DNA of 64,000 nucleotides from CAZIKF01 sp964539825 (GTDB lineage: Bacteria > Muiribacteriota > UBA6191): positions 1-64,000 of the forward strand of contig CAZIKF010000021.1 in the NCBI GenBank assembly GCA_964539825.1, written 5' to 3'. Below the pieces are notes generated by a model, which did not search any database, was not told the origin of the DNA, and worked only from the letters and a program-made list of their open reading frames with translations. The translations under genes were made by a program, and so were the position numbers. Shown here one piece after another: positions 34,584-42,746 of the stretch (the first letter of the stretch is position 1; every line of letters begins with the position of its first letter).

Positions 34584-35996
34584 TTAGACCCCCATATTCT
34601 CAAGTTGCTTTGCCAGAAGTTCAACTTCTAATGAGGGTAGGGTGGGGACATTGACCCCTTGTGAGGCGATTCTTTGGCTTACTTCATTGGAAAAGGTGTA
34701 TTTGGCATACAGATCCTGGGAGCTCAGAGGAAAGAAAAAGGGACGTAAATCAACATGCTCTGCCTGAAATTTTTCCACGAATTCATCGCGTCTGCCATTC
34801 GTGACCAACATGCATACCAGCCAGGTAATCTTTTCCCTGCCCACTAAGTCATTTCGCTGAAACTTAAGATAATCGTAGGGTTCAAACAGGCATCTATAAT
34901 CGGCTTCAAGTTTCCTACGGCGTTCGTGTATAACCTCAATCCTCTCCAGTTGAGCACAGCCTATCGCAGCCTGCAGATTTGTGATCCGGGCATTAAAACC
35001 GATGACTTCATGCCAGTAACGTTTAGATTTACTCATTCCATGATCTCGAAAGAGTCTCAATCGATCATCCAGGTTTGAGTCATTGGTGATACACATACCC
35101 CCTTCCCCGGTAGTGATGACCTTATTGCCAAAAAATGAAAAGCATCCAATATCACCAATGCTGCCGACCTTCTGACCTTTGTATTTCGCGCCATGAGCCT
35201 GTGCGGCATCTTCAATAACATAGAGATTATTTTGTCTGGCTATCTCCATTATGGGGTCCATATCACATGGCTGCCCAAAAATATGTACAGGTATGACGGC
35301 CCGGGTACGATCTGTGATCGCGCTGGAAAACTGCTCGGGACTCATGCACCAGCTTTCTTCCTCAATATCTACGATAACAGGAATCGCTCCAGCATGTAGA
35401 ACCGTATTGATGGTAGCGGCGAAAGTTAAATCTGGAACGATAACTTCATCACCGGGCCCAATATTGAGGGAAGCTAAGGCCAGTTGAAGGGCCAAAGTTC
35501 CATTCGCCATCGCAACCCCAAATTCAGCATCACAATACCGCGAAAACTCCGACTCAAACCTGGTTATGTATTGGCCGGAGCTTGAGATCCAGGTAGACAG
35601 CAAAGCATCAGTAAGATATTTCAATTCATTACCAAGGAGCAGATCTGGCTTGGTTACGGGGATATGAACACGGCTCTGGTACTCGAAAAAATCTACAACA
35701 CGGCCCCCGGGGTCTAGCAGCGGATAGATACGAATCATGTCGGTAGTGCGGCTGATAAGTTGTTCGTAGCTTTCCCCTACCCGGCCATACACATATTCCT
35801 TCTGGAGGTGTTTTCCCACCGGATCTGTGAGAGGGCATTGGTCCATGACCAGCCTGCGCAGGTCACCGTCAGTAATTACGCCGCAAAGGCGGGAGAGATC
35901 ATCGACTACAAACGCGGTTCCAAGACCATTGTTATCAATGAGGCGTAAAACGCATAAGAGAGAATCCTGTTCATTACACAAAAGACTCTCAAGCAT
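34584..35996 (-). CDS. CBS-domain/DegT fusion: PLP-dependent sugar aminotransferase (perosamine-synthase-like)
   Basis: Residues 1-108 form a CBS-type pair (CGVITDGDLRRLV is diagnostic). From about residue 113 to the end is a complete DegT/DnrJ/EryC1 aminotransferase: SSSGQYITRFE, GTLALQLALASLNIGPGDEV, pyridine-binding D263 (VIEDAAQAHGA) and Schiff-base lysine K292 in FFGNKVITTGEGG. The catalytic part most resembles GDP-perosamine synthase. It aminates C4 of a 4-keto sugar nucleotide with glutamate. The CBS pair may give control by an adenine nucleotide. It overlaps the isomerase gene upstream by 8 nt. Confidence 0.86.
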   Translation of the reverse strand: MLESLLCNEQDSLLCVLRLIDNNGLGTAFVVDDLSRLCGVITDGDLRRLVMDQCPLTDPVGKHLQKEYVYGRVGESYEQLISRTTDMIRIYPLLDPGGRVVDFFEYQSRVHIPVTKPDLLLGNELKYLTDALLSTWISSSGQYITRFESEFSRYCDAEFGVAMANGTLALQLALASLNIGPGDEVIVPDLTFAATINTVLHAGAIPVIVDIEEESWCMSPEQFSSAITDRTRAVIPVHIFGQPCDMDPIMEIARQNNLYVIEDAAQAHGAKYKGQKVGSIGDIGCFSFFGNKVITTGEGGMCITNDSNLDDRLRLFRDHGMSKSKRYWHEVIGFNARITNLQAAIGCAQLERIEVIHERRRKLEADYRCLFEPYDYLKFQRNDLVGREKITWLVCMLVTNGRRDEFVEKFQAEHVDLRPFFFPLSSQDLYAKYTFSNEVSQRIASQGVNVPTLPSLEVELLAKQLENMGV

Positions 35997-36858
35997 AAAA
36001 CTCTTCCCTTACAAGATCATAACTGAATCGAAGGTCCTGGATTTCTCCGTAAACCTCAAGAGTACAAGTCTTTCCTTTTAAGCCATGTTGCTTCAGTAGG
36101 GCAAACATTTCACTATTTCGGTTCAAGGGACCATTGGTGTCATGCAGCCCATCATTATCGCTCAGGTGTAGGTAATCGCTCTGTTCCATCATTTGATGAA
36201 ACTGCTCTTCAAAAGGCAGGCAGAGGGAGCGGCAGCTCACTTTCAAATGGGCCACATCAAGAAGAAGTTTGAAATCCAGATCTTCCCGCAGCTCCTGGTA
36301 ATTCTCGAAATTCAGGAGCATGAAAGGAATATCCCGGCCAAAGGTCTTGGCATTTGTTGAGGAATGAACATTGTTTTCGATGTAAAGTTCAACGCCTTGA
36401 GATTCCCCTTGAAGCTCCTTTACTCTTTGAATGAAGCGCTGTCTTGCCTCCTCTGTGGAGTTTAAAGATGTATGGCTGATTCGTTTACCGATCTCAGCAG
36501 CCCTGATATCCATGAAAAAGCCAGCATGAAAACCAAACTTTTTGGAACCAAGTAGTTTACACAGTCGCAGAGCATTTCTAATTAAGTCCATACTCTGCGT
36601 AGAAACCGCCTCATCGTCCGAGGCAAGATTCAGTACAAAAGGCGTTTGTGGGGGAGGAAAATAATTGTGGGGCCGGTATTCAAGGTTTCGTGACTGCTTA
36701 AGCTCAAGCAGGTCCCGTTCCATATCCTCATAGGGCTTGGTGCCCCCCGAGAGTTCAATTGCGCAAAAGCCGGCATCAGATAGTGTTCGTACAGAGTCGG
36801 CAATCGTCTCGGAACGGACACAAGAACTAGAAACGTATATAGAAGAAGATTCCTTCAT
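35989..36858 (-). CDS. Sugar isomerase/epimerase-like TIM-barrel protein (AP endonuclease 2 superfamily)
   Basis: A 289-residue TIM barrel of the xylose-isomerase-like superfamily. Likely metal ligands are in YIENNVH (Glu), LLLDVAHLKVS (Asp, His), HLSDNDGLHD (Asp, His) and CTLEVYG (Glu). It heads a minus-strand operon with the CBS-DegT fusion, the cyclase-family hydrolase and the large transferase. Isomerisation or epimerisation of a keto sugar is probable. The substrate is unknown. Confidence 0.78.
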   Translation of the reverse strand: MKESSSIYVSSSCVRSETIADSVRTLSDAGFCAIELSGGTKPYEDMERDLLELKQSRNLEYRPHNYFPPPQTPFVLNLASDDEAVSTQSMDLIRNALRLCKLLGSKKFGFHAGFFMDIRAAEIGKRISHTSLNSTEEARQRFIQRVKELQGESQGVELYIENNVHSSTNAKTFGRDIPFMLLNFENYQELREDLDFKLLLDVAHLKVSCRSLCLPFEEQFHQMMEQSDYLHLSDNDGLHDTNGPLNRNSEMFALLKQHGLKGKTCTLEVYGEIQDLRFSYDLVREEFYA

Positions 36859-36949
36859 AAAATTGGGTTCTAGCTCCTATGGAACAATGGGTTCGAACGG
36901 ATGCATGTAGTGTATCATGAAGCCCTTCTTTAATCTCTTAGAAAGCCTT

Positions 36950-37672
36950 ATGGAAGTCCTCGCAATTATTCCCGCCAGATCAGGCTCTAAAGGTGTTCCG
37001 GGTAAAAATATCCGGGAGCTGGGTGGCTATCCCCTTTTGGCTTATTCAGTCGCCGCGGCCGTACTCTCCAGTCGAATCACCAGGGTCCTGGTTTCGACTG
37101 ATGATGCTCAGATTGCTGAAATCGGAAAAAAATTTGGGGCGGAAGCGCCTTTTTTGCGTCCCCTGGAGTTCTCCCTTGACCGCTCCTCTGATCTGGAGTG
37201 GGTCGAACACGCCCTCCTCTGGCTCAGGGAACATGAAGGCAGACTACCAGAATACATGGTTAACTTGAGACCCACTACCCCGCTGCGCGATCCTGAGATC
37301 ATGGACAGGGCTATCGAAGATTTTGAAGGCAGGCCCGATGCCACGTCACTAAGATCTGCTCACGAAGCTGCGGAGTCCCCCTTTAAGTGGTTTTCTCGGG
37401 ATCCCGAAGGAATTTTTGGCCCCCTGGTGCCGGGGGAAAATTATTCAGAGATTCCCAGGCAGCTCTGTCCGAAGGCCTACATTCCTGATGGTTATGTGGA
37501 TGTGATTCGTCCTGAGAGGGTAATGGAGACAAAGAATTTGTATGGGAAGAGAATCCTGGGCTTTGAATCTCCGCGATGTGTGGAGGTAGATGAGCCTGAG
37601 GATTTCGATTTACTTTCCTGGCAGGTAGAAAAACGTGGAAGTGTCCTCAGGGACTTTTTAAAGAGTTTTTGA
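36950..37672 (+). CDS. NeuA-type CMP-acylneuraminate synthetase (first of two)
   Basis: The ATG at 36950 gives MEVLAIIPARSGSKGVPGKNI, a standard NeuA start. An in-frame ATG at 36917 is possible, but a TATCAT just before it could be the promoter. The CTP loop is intact, followed by VSTDDAQIAEIGKKFGAE and NLRPTTPLRDPE. It activates a nonulosonic acid to its CMP form. It leads a plus-strand block with a class III aminotransferase, VOC protein, methyltransferase, TIM barrel, two SDRs and an LIC12162-like protein. Confidence 0.85.
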   Translation: MEVLAIIPARSGSKGVPGKNIRELGGYPLLAYSVAAAVLSSRITRVLVSTDDAQIAEIGKKFGAEAPFLRPLEFSLDRSSDLEWVEHALLWLREHEGRLPEYMVNLRPTTPLRDPEIMDRAIEDFEGRPDATSLRSAHEAAESPFKWFSRDPEGIFGPLVPGENYSEIPRQLCPKAYIPDGYVDVIRPERVMETKNLYGKRILGFESPRCVEVDEPEDFDLLSWQVEKRGSVLRDFLKSF

Positions 37673-37687
37673 AAAAGGGAGAAGAAA

Positions 37688-39067
37688 GTGGCTGCAGGAT
37701 TTGAATTCCAGCTTGAACCGGTAGATGTACCGCCAGTTTCCACAAAATATAGAAAGATCCAGGGCCAGCTGCCCGTACCCGAAAGTCTCGAGATTTTGCA
37801 GATGCTGGATCGCTATGAGTCCCGCTCCATGCACGGACAAATGCCCCTGGTCTGGGATCGTGCTCAGGGGGTTCAGGTCTATGATGCCTGGGGTAACATG
37901 TGGCTCGACTTCACCAGTACTATTTTTGTGGCTAACGCCGGACACGGGAATCCAAGGATTCGTGAAGCGCTTCGCGCTGTTTTGGAAAAGCCTCTGTTTC
38001 ACAGCTATACCTATGCGACAAGAGAGAGGGCTGAATTTCTAAAATTTTTAGTAGAAAACTCTCCGGATCAATTTGAGAAAGCTTATATGCTCTCTGCTGG
38101 AACAGAGGCAGTAGAGGCTTGCCTGAAGCTAATGAGAATGCATGGTAAGCAGGAGGGAAAGCGCAAAGGAGTCATCTTAACCTTTGAGGGAAACTGGCAT
38201 GGAAGAACCCTTGGAGCCCAGATGCTGAGCCATAATCCAGCTCAGAAGGATTGGGTTGGTTATCATGATCCCCAAATCCATCACCTTCCCTTTCCATACC
38301 CCTGGTCCCGGGAAGCACAGGCCGACCCAGCGCTGTTTTTTCAAAGAGGATTGGATGAACTGTGTAGGAGGAAGGAATTGGATCCGGACAAGGATATTTG
38401 CGGTGTTCTTTTGGAAACATTTCAAGGATGGGGAGCGTTGTTTTATCCCGAAGAGTTCGTTAAGGAGGTGGAGAGGTTCTGCAGGGAATCTGGAGTCTTA
38501 ATGGCTTTTGATGAAATGCAGGCAGGATTTGGTCGTACCGGGTCCTTGTATGGATATCAACACTATGGAGTTAAACCCGATATTCTCTGCCTTGGAAAGG
38601 GCGCCAGTTCCTCTATGCCGCTTTCCATTGTACTTTCCAGCAAAAAAATTCTGGATCTTCCAGAGGTGGGCTCGATGAGTTCCACCCATTCTGCGAATCC
38701 ATGGGTCTGTGCAGCTGGAAAGGCGAACCTCGAAGAACTGCTTGAGGGTGGGCTGATTGAGAACTCCAGGGTATTGGGGGAAGTTTTTCAACAAAGACTG
38801 GGAGTAATCCAGGAAGAATTCAGTCAACAAATAGGGCTGGTTACGGGCAAGGGTTTGCTGGCAGCCTTACATTTCAGGGACTCTGGAGGAAACCCTTTGT
38901 CTGAGGCAGCAAGTAAAGTATGTGAGTTAGCCATGCAAAAAGGGCTGCTGTTAGTACATACAGGTCGTGAATCCATTAAACTTGCACCGCCCCTGTGTAT
39001 AGAGCGAGAAGCCTTGGAAGAAGGAATTGAAGTGCTGCATGAATCCATTCGGGAAATTCTAGGATGA
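37688..39067 (+). CDS. Class III PLP aminotransferase (first of two)
   Basis: A GGGAGAAG precedes the GTG start. The 459-residue protein is a fold-type I aminotransferase: SAGTEAVEACLKLMRMH binds the PLP phosphate, FDEMQAGFGRTG holds the Asp for the pyridine nitrogen, and LCLGKGASSSMPLS carries the Schiff-base lysine. Class III enzymes act on terminal amino or aldehyde groups (GABA, glutamate semialdehyde, ornithine types), unlike the DegT class usual in sugar loci. A terminal carbonyl on a keto-sugar chain is a plausible target. Confidence 0.86.
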   Translation: MAAGFEFQLEPVDVPPVSTKYRKIQGQLPVPESLEILQMLDRYESRSMHGQMPLVWDRAQGVQVYDAWGNMWLDFTSTIFVANAGHGNPRIREALRAVLEKPLFHSYTYATRERAEFLKFLVENSPDQFEKAYMLSAGTEAVEACLKLMRMHGKQEGKRKGVILTFEGNWHGRTLGAQMLSHNPAQKDWVGYHDPQIHHLPFPYPWSREAQADPALFFQRGLDELCRRKELDPDKDICGVLLETFQGWGALFYPEEFVKEVERFCRESGVLMAFDEMQAGFGRTGSLYGYQHYGVKPDILCLGKGASSSMPLSIVLSSKKILDLPEVGSMSSTHSANPWVCAAGKANLEELLEGGLIENSRVLGEVFQQRLGVIQEEFSQQIGLVTGKGLLAALHFRDSGGNPLSEAASKVCELAMQKGLLLVHTGRESIKLAPPLCIEREALEEGIEVLHESIREILG

Positions 39068-39513
39068 GCCAGGTAACAGCCGTTCGTCATACTGGATTAG
39101 TAGTTCGAGATCTAGAGCAATCGTTGATGTTTTACAGGGACTTTCTGGGTTTAGAGGAAGTTTCACGCAATAAGGAAACGGGAGATTACATCGAAAAACT
39201 GGTAGGAATCAAAGGGGCAGAACTTTGCTGGGTCAAACTTCGTTCTTCCAGCGGTTCATTAATCGAGCTTCTTCAATATCTCGTGCCGGCATCCAATGCG
39301 GGGAAAGTAGAAAATTCACCTTCAGATACTCTTGGCTGCTCTCATGTTGCGTTTACCGTACAGTCTCTTGAAGTTGTGATGCAGGGCCTACTACAGCGAG
39401 GGCTTTCGACTGTTAGTCCCCCTTTACCTTCACCAGATGGAAAGGTTAAGGTTTTGTATTGTCATGATCCGGATGGGATCTTGTTGGAATTGGTAGAGGA
39501 AAATCATGAGTAA
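39064..39513 (+). CDS. Glyoxalase/VOC-fold metalloprotein
   Basis: The 149-residue protein has the paired beta-alpha-beta-beta-beta halves of the vicinal oxygen chelate fold. RHTGLVVRDLEQSLMFYRDFLG gives the first His, LIELLQY a Glu, CSHVAFTV the second His and DGILLELVEE the second Glu. This ligand set resembles methylmalonyl-CoA epimerase and glyoxalase I. It overlaps the aminotransferase gene by 4 nt and the methyltransferase gene by 8 nt. An epimerase step on a 2-keto or alpha-proton centre is possible. Confidence 0.8.
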   Translation: MSQVTAVRHTGLVVRDLEQSLMFYRDFLGLEEVSRNKETGDYIEKLVGIKGAELCWVKLRSSSGSLIELLQYLVPASNAGKVENSPSDTLGCSHVAFTVQSLEVVMQGLLQRGLSTVSPPLPSPDGKVKVLYCHDPDGILLELVEENHE

Positions 39514-40303
39514 TGAACAACGTCTAAAGAAGGCCGCAAGCAATAAGGAACTCAAGAACACCTACGATACCGTTTGGAAGAACGATGGATTTGCGAGTTT
39601 TTTCACATTTTCCGGATTCACCCAGTTCAAATCGATCCTTGATATGCATAATTGGGAAGGTTTAGAGGTCCTTGAAATTGGGAGCGGACAAGGTGAGCTT
39701 GGGGCAATGATGATTTTTGCGGGAGCTAAAAAAGTGGATGCTGTAGACTTTAGTGAAGAAGCCACGCACATCGCACGGGAGAGCCTTAATCTGCCGGGTC
39801 TGAATTTTATTTGTGATGATTATAAGAATCTAAAGGGTTCCTATGATGTAGTCGTAATGGATGGCGTTTTAGAACATTTTGACAATCCGTTCCCTGAACT
39901 ACGTTATATCACTGAAAATTTCGTAAAAAAAGACGGCTACTGCATCACCCTTTCGCCTTCTTTTCTTAATCCCAGGGGTTATGTGTGGATGACTTTACAA
40001 CTGCTCTTTGATGTACCTATGTCCCTTTCAGACCTGCACTTTCTTTGTCCCTTTGATTTTGAGGATTTCTGCAAAGAACATGGTTATACCCTTGAGTATG
40101 AGAGTGCGGACCAAGATTGGGGCTGTGGAAAACGAACCATAATAGACTTTAAAAAACGGATAAAAAATGCTCTATCCGATGCCGGAATGTATCAGGAAGA
40201 GAAGGTAGATCGTTTTCTTAAATGGCTTTCCAGGGCTGTGGAGTATGAAAACTTTACCGAGTTTAGCGGCGCGAACGTGACCTATAAGATTGGAAAGGGG
40301 TAG
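39506..40303 (+). CDS. Class I SAM-dependent methyltransferase
   Basis: VLEIGSGQGELGAMMI (near residue 52) is SAM motif I, with VDAVDFSEEA as motif II and VVVMDGVLEHFDNP as motif III. The protein is 265 residues and lacks the zinc module of the two methyltransferases at 27-29 kb. The C-terminal half (SLSDLHFLCPFDFEDFC) is a family-typical insertion. It overlaps its upstream neighbour, so it belongs to the NeuA/class III aminotransferase block and probably methylates that block's sugar. Confidence 0.85.
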   Translation: MSNEQRLKKAASNKELKNTYDTVWKNDGFASFFTFSGFTQFKSILDMHNWEGLEVLEIGSGQGELGAMMIFAGAKKVDAVDFSEEATHIARESLNLPGLNFICDDYKNLKGSYDVVVMDGVLEHFDNPFPELRYITENFVKKDGYCITLSPSFLNPRGYVWMTLQLLFDVPMSLSDLHFLCPFDFEDFCKEHGYTLEYESADQDWGCGKRTIIDFKKRIKNALSDAGMYQEEKVDRFLKWLSRAVEYENFTEFSGANVTYKIGKG

Positions 40304-40307
40304 CGCG

Positions 40308-41156
40308 GTGAAGTCGAACAGACCTGTCCTTGGAATCATGCAGGGCCGACTGAGCCCACGCTACGAGGGCCGTTACCAGGCATTTCCCGTACACACCTGG
40401 GAAGCGGAATTTTTCATTGCCGCTGATATGGGATTTGATTGTATTGAATTCATTATTGACGAACATAGCAGCCTGCTAAATCCTCTTTTAGATCCAGACG
40501 GAAGAACTCTTGTCTCCAGGGTCATAGAAGAAAGTGAAGTGACGGTGCGCTCCATTTGTGCCGATTGTTTCATGGAGGTTCCCTTTCATTCCAGGCATAT
40601 TCAAAGGGCTAAGGCTCTTCTTACGGAAATACTCAGCGTTTCATCCCTCCTTGGGATTGTGGATGTTGTGATTCCCTGTGTAGACCAGTCTTCGTTAAAA
40701 TCCGATCTGGAGCAGGAGCAATTTATAGAAGCCCTGAGCGGATTCCAGGAACAAGCCCGGGATTCAGGTGTTCGATTCAGCCTGGAGACAGACCTGGGTC
40801 CGAAAGAGTTTTCGTCCCTTTTAGATAAATTTCCTTCTGAGTTTCCAGTTTCGGTTAATTACGACATTGGGAACAGTGCCTCCCTTGGCTTCAATCCCAA
40901 AGAAGAGTTAATGGCTTATGGATCCAGGATTTCTGATGTACATATCAAGGATCGTAACCTGGGAGGAGCATCTGTCGAACTTGGTACGGGCGACGCTGAC
41001 TTTAAGACCGTAGTCCTAAATCTTCAAAAGGCGGGATATGAGGGGCCCTGGATTATGCAGGCAGCCCGCGGAAACAAATATACGGAGGATATCGCCATCG
41101 TGGATTCACAAAGGGAGTGGTTTTTAAGCCTGTGGGAGGACTGCCTTCATGGGTAG
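40308..41156 (+). CDS. Sugar isomerase/epimerase-like TIM-barrel protein
   Basis: The GTG at 40308 follows AAAGGGG and gives MKSNRPVLGIMQGRLSPR, a usual start for this group; the frame opens earlier at a TTG (40290). Metal-ligand candidates are FIIDEHSS, SLETDLGPKE, NYDIGNS and DVHIKDRNLGG. The fold is the same as that of the 35989 gene, but the two share little sequence. It overlaps the SDR gene by 8 nt. Likely a keto-aldo isomerase or epimerase. Confidence 0.78.
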   Translation: MKSNRPVLGIMQGRLSPRYEGRYQAFPVHTWEAEFFIAADMGFDCIEFIIDEHSSLLNPLLDPDGRTLVSRVIEESEVTVRSICADCFMEVPFHSRHIQRAKALLTEILSVSSLLGIVDVVIPCVDQSSLKSDLEQEQFIEALSGFQEQARDSGVRFSLETDLGPKEFSSLLDKFPSEFPVSVNYDIGNSASLGFNPKEELMAYGSRISDVHIKDRNLGGASVELGTGDADFKTVVLNLQKAGYEGPWIMQAARGNKYTEDIAIVDSQREWFLSLWEDCLHG

Positions 41157-41886
41157 AATCTGCCTTGTTTCCGGCTCTTCGCGAGGGATCGGCAAAGGAA
41201 TAGCTTCGGTCCTTATTCGCGAAGGCTACACCGTATATATCACGGGTAGAAACGAGGAATGCCTGAAGCAAGCGCAGGCTGATCTGGGAATGCTCGCGCA
41301 TTCAATCAAGGCAGATTTTTGTTCTTCTGATGAGATCAAAAGTGTACTGGAGCAAATCTGTGAAAATGAGGGCGGACTGGATTTGGTCGTTGCAAATGTA
41401 GGCAGCGGCAAATCCATTCCCGGTGCGGATGTATCCCTTCAGGAGTACCGCAGGGTGTTTGATCTCAATTTTTTCCCAACCGTAGATTTATGTCACCAGG
41501 CCCTGAATTACCTTCGGGAAGGGGGCCATCTTGTGTGCATTGGCTCCATAGCTGGGTCAGAGGCCCTTGGTGCCCCGGTTCCCTACGCAAGTGCCAAGAG
41601 TGCGGTCGTGTCCTTCGCGAAACAACTGGCTCCCCAGATTTCCGGCAGGGACTTGCGAGTCAATGTGGTTTCCCCAGGAAATATCATGTTTCCTGGAAGT
41701 ACCTGGGATGAAAAGATGAACAAAAATGCACAAAATACACTAAATTATGTTCAATCCAATGTGCCTCTCAGAAGATTTGGTACCCCCGAAGAAATAGGAG
41801 AAGCAGTATTTTTTTTGGATCGTTGTACCTTCACTACCGGTGAAAACCTGGTTGTGGATGGCGGGCAGACCAGGGGTGTCTTATAG
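41149..41886 (+). CDS. Short-chain dehydrogenase/reductase
   Basis: Classical SDR of 245 residues. The NAD(P) loop is VSGSSRGIGKGIA, then NVGSG (the NNAG position), catalytic Ser in CIGSIAGSE, and YASAK as the catalytic YxxxK. The C-terminus FTTGENLVVDGGQTRG is typical. The stop TAG shares its last base with the GTG of the next SDR, so the two are coupled. Confidence 0.9.
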   Translation: MGRICLVSGSSRGIGKGIASVLIREGYTVYITGRNEECLKQAQADLGMLAHSIKADFCSSDEIKSVLEQICENEGGLDLVVANVGSGKSIPGADVSLQEYRRVFDLNFFPTVDLCHQALNYLREGGHLVCIGSIAGSEALGAPVPYASAKSAVVSFAKQLAPQISGRDLRVNVVSPGNIMFPGSTWDEKMNKNAQNTLNYVQSNVPLRRFGTPEEIGEAVFFLDRCTFTTGENLVVDGGQTRGVL

Positions 41887-42725
41887 TGGCGGATGAGACG
41901 GTTGGAAGCCGGTTTTTGATCCATGGTGAGGTGGCACTGATAACAGGGGGAGCCGGGCTTCTTGGACCCCGTCACGCCAAGGCTTTGCTAGAAGCCGGCG
42001 CGAAAGTAGCCCTTGCTGATATTCGAGAGGATTCTCTTAGAGAAATTGTGGCAGGATTTGAATCCAGGTTTCCAAACCAGGTCATCGGCCTTGAATGTGA
42101 TGTTACCCGTGAAAACGAGATCAGGGAGATGGGATCCAAAGTCGAAGCCAAATTTGGTTCTCTCCCTTCAATTCTGGTGAATAACGCGGCAATCGATCCC
42201 AAATTTGAAACTAACTCGGCTCGCTCCCCTTCCAGATTAGAGAACTTTCCCCTGGATTCCTGGAACCGGGAAATTTCAGTCGGTCTAACCGGAGCCATGC
42301 TGTGTTCCAGAGTTTTTGGATTTGAAATGGCTCGCCTTGGTAAGGGAGTTATTCTTAACATTGCCTCTGACCTCGGAATCATTGCTCCTGATCAGAGAAT
42401 CTACCAGGTCCCGGGAAAAGAGGAGCAGCAGCAGCCAGTCAAACCGGTCACCTATTCTGTGATCAAACATGGATTGATAGGCCTGACCCGCTATCTCGCA
42501 ACCTATTGGGGCGATAAGGGCGTAAGAGCTAATGCACTGGCCCCTGGAGGGATATTTCATGGTCACGAAGATGGCTTTGTAGACCGTTTAACAAACCTCA
42601 TCCCCATGGGGAGAATGGCCAATCTAGACGAATATGAAGCGGCCATTGTGTTCCTTTGCTCAAACGCTAGCAGCTACATGAATGGTGCCGTTTTGAGTAT
42701 GGACGGGGGACGTACAGCCTGGTAG
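41886..42725 (+). CDS. PtmA-type SDR oxidoreductase
   Basis: Begins with GTG (TAGTG junction). The loop TGGAGLLGPRHAKALLEAG and the active site YSVIKHG are intact. Between the catalytic Ser (NIASDLG) and Tyr there is an insertion (IIAPDQRIYQVPGKE...) seen in the flagellin-modification SDR group (PtmA/FlmA-like) that travels with NeuA-type genes. The length of 279 residues is longer than its neighbour. It is probably a dehydrogenase acting on a nonulosonic-acid precursor or its CMP form. Confidence 0.84.
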   Translation: MADETVGSRFLIHGEVALITGGAGLLGPRHAKALLEAGAKVALADIREDSLREIVAGFESRFPNQVIGLECDVTRENEIREMGSKVEAKFGSLPSILVNNAAIDPKFETNSARSPSRLENFPLDSWNREISVGLTGAMLCSRVFGFEMARLGKGVILNIASDLGIIAPDQRIYQVPGKEEQQQPVKPVTYSVIKHGLIGLTRYLATYWGDKGVRANALAPGGIFHGHEDGFVDRLTNLIPMGRMANLDEYEAAIVFLCSNASSYMNGAVLSMDGGRTAW

Positions 42726-42746
42726 TTCTGGCGGTCTGGGCGGAGC

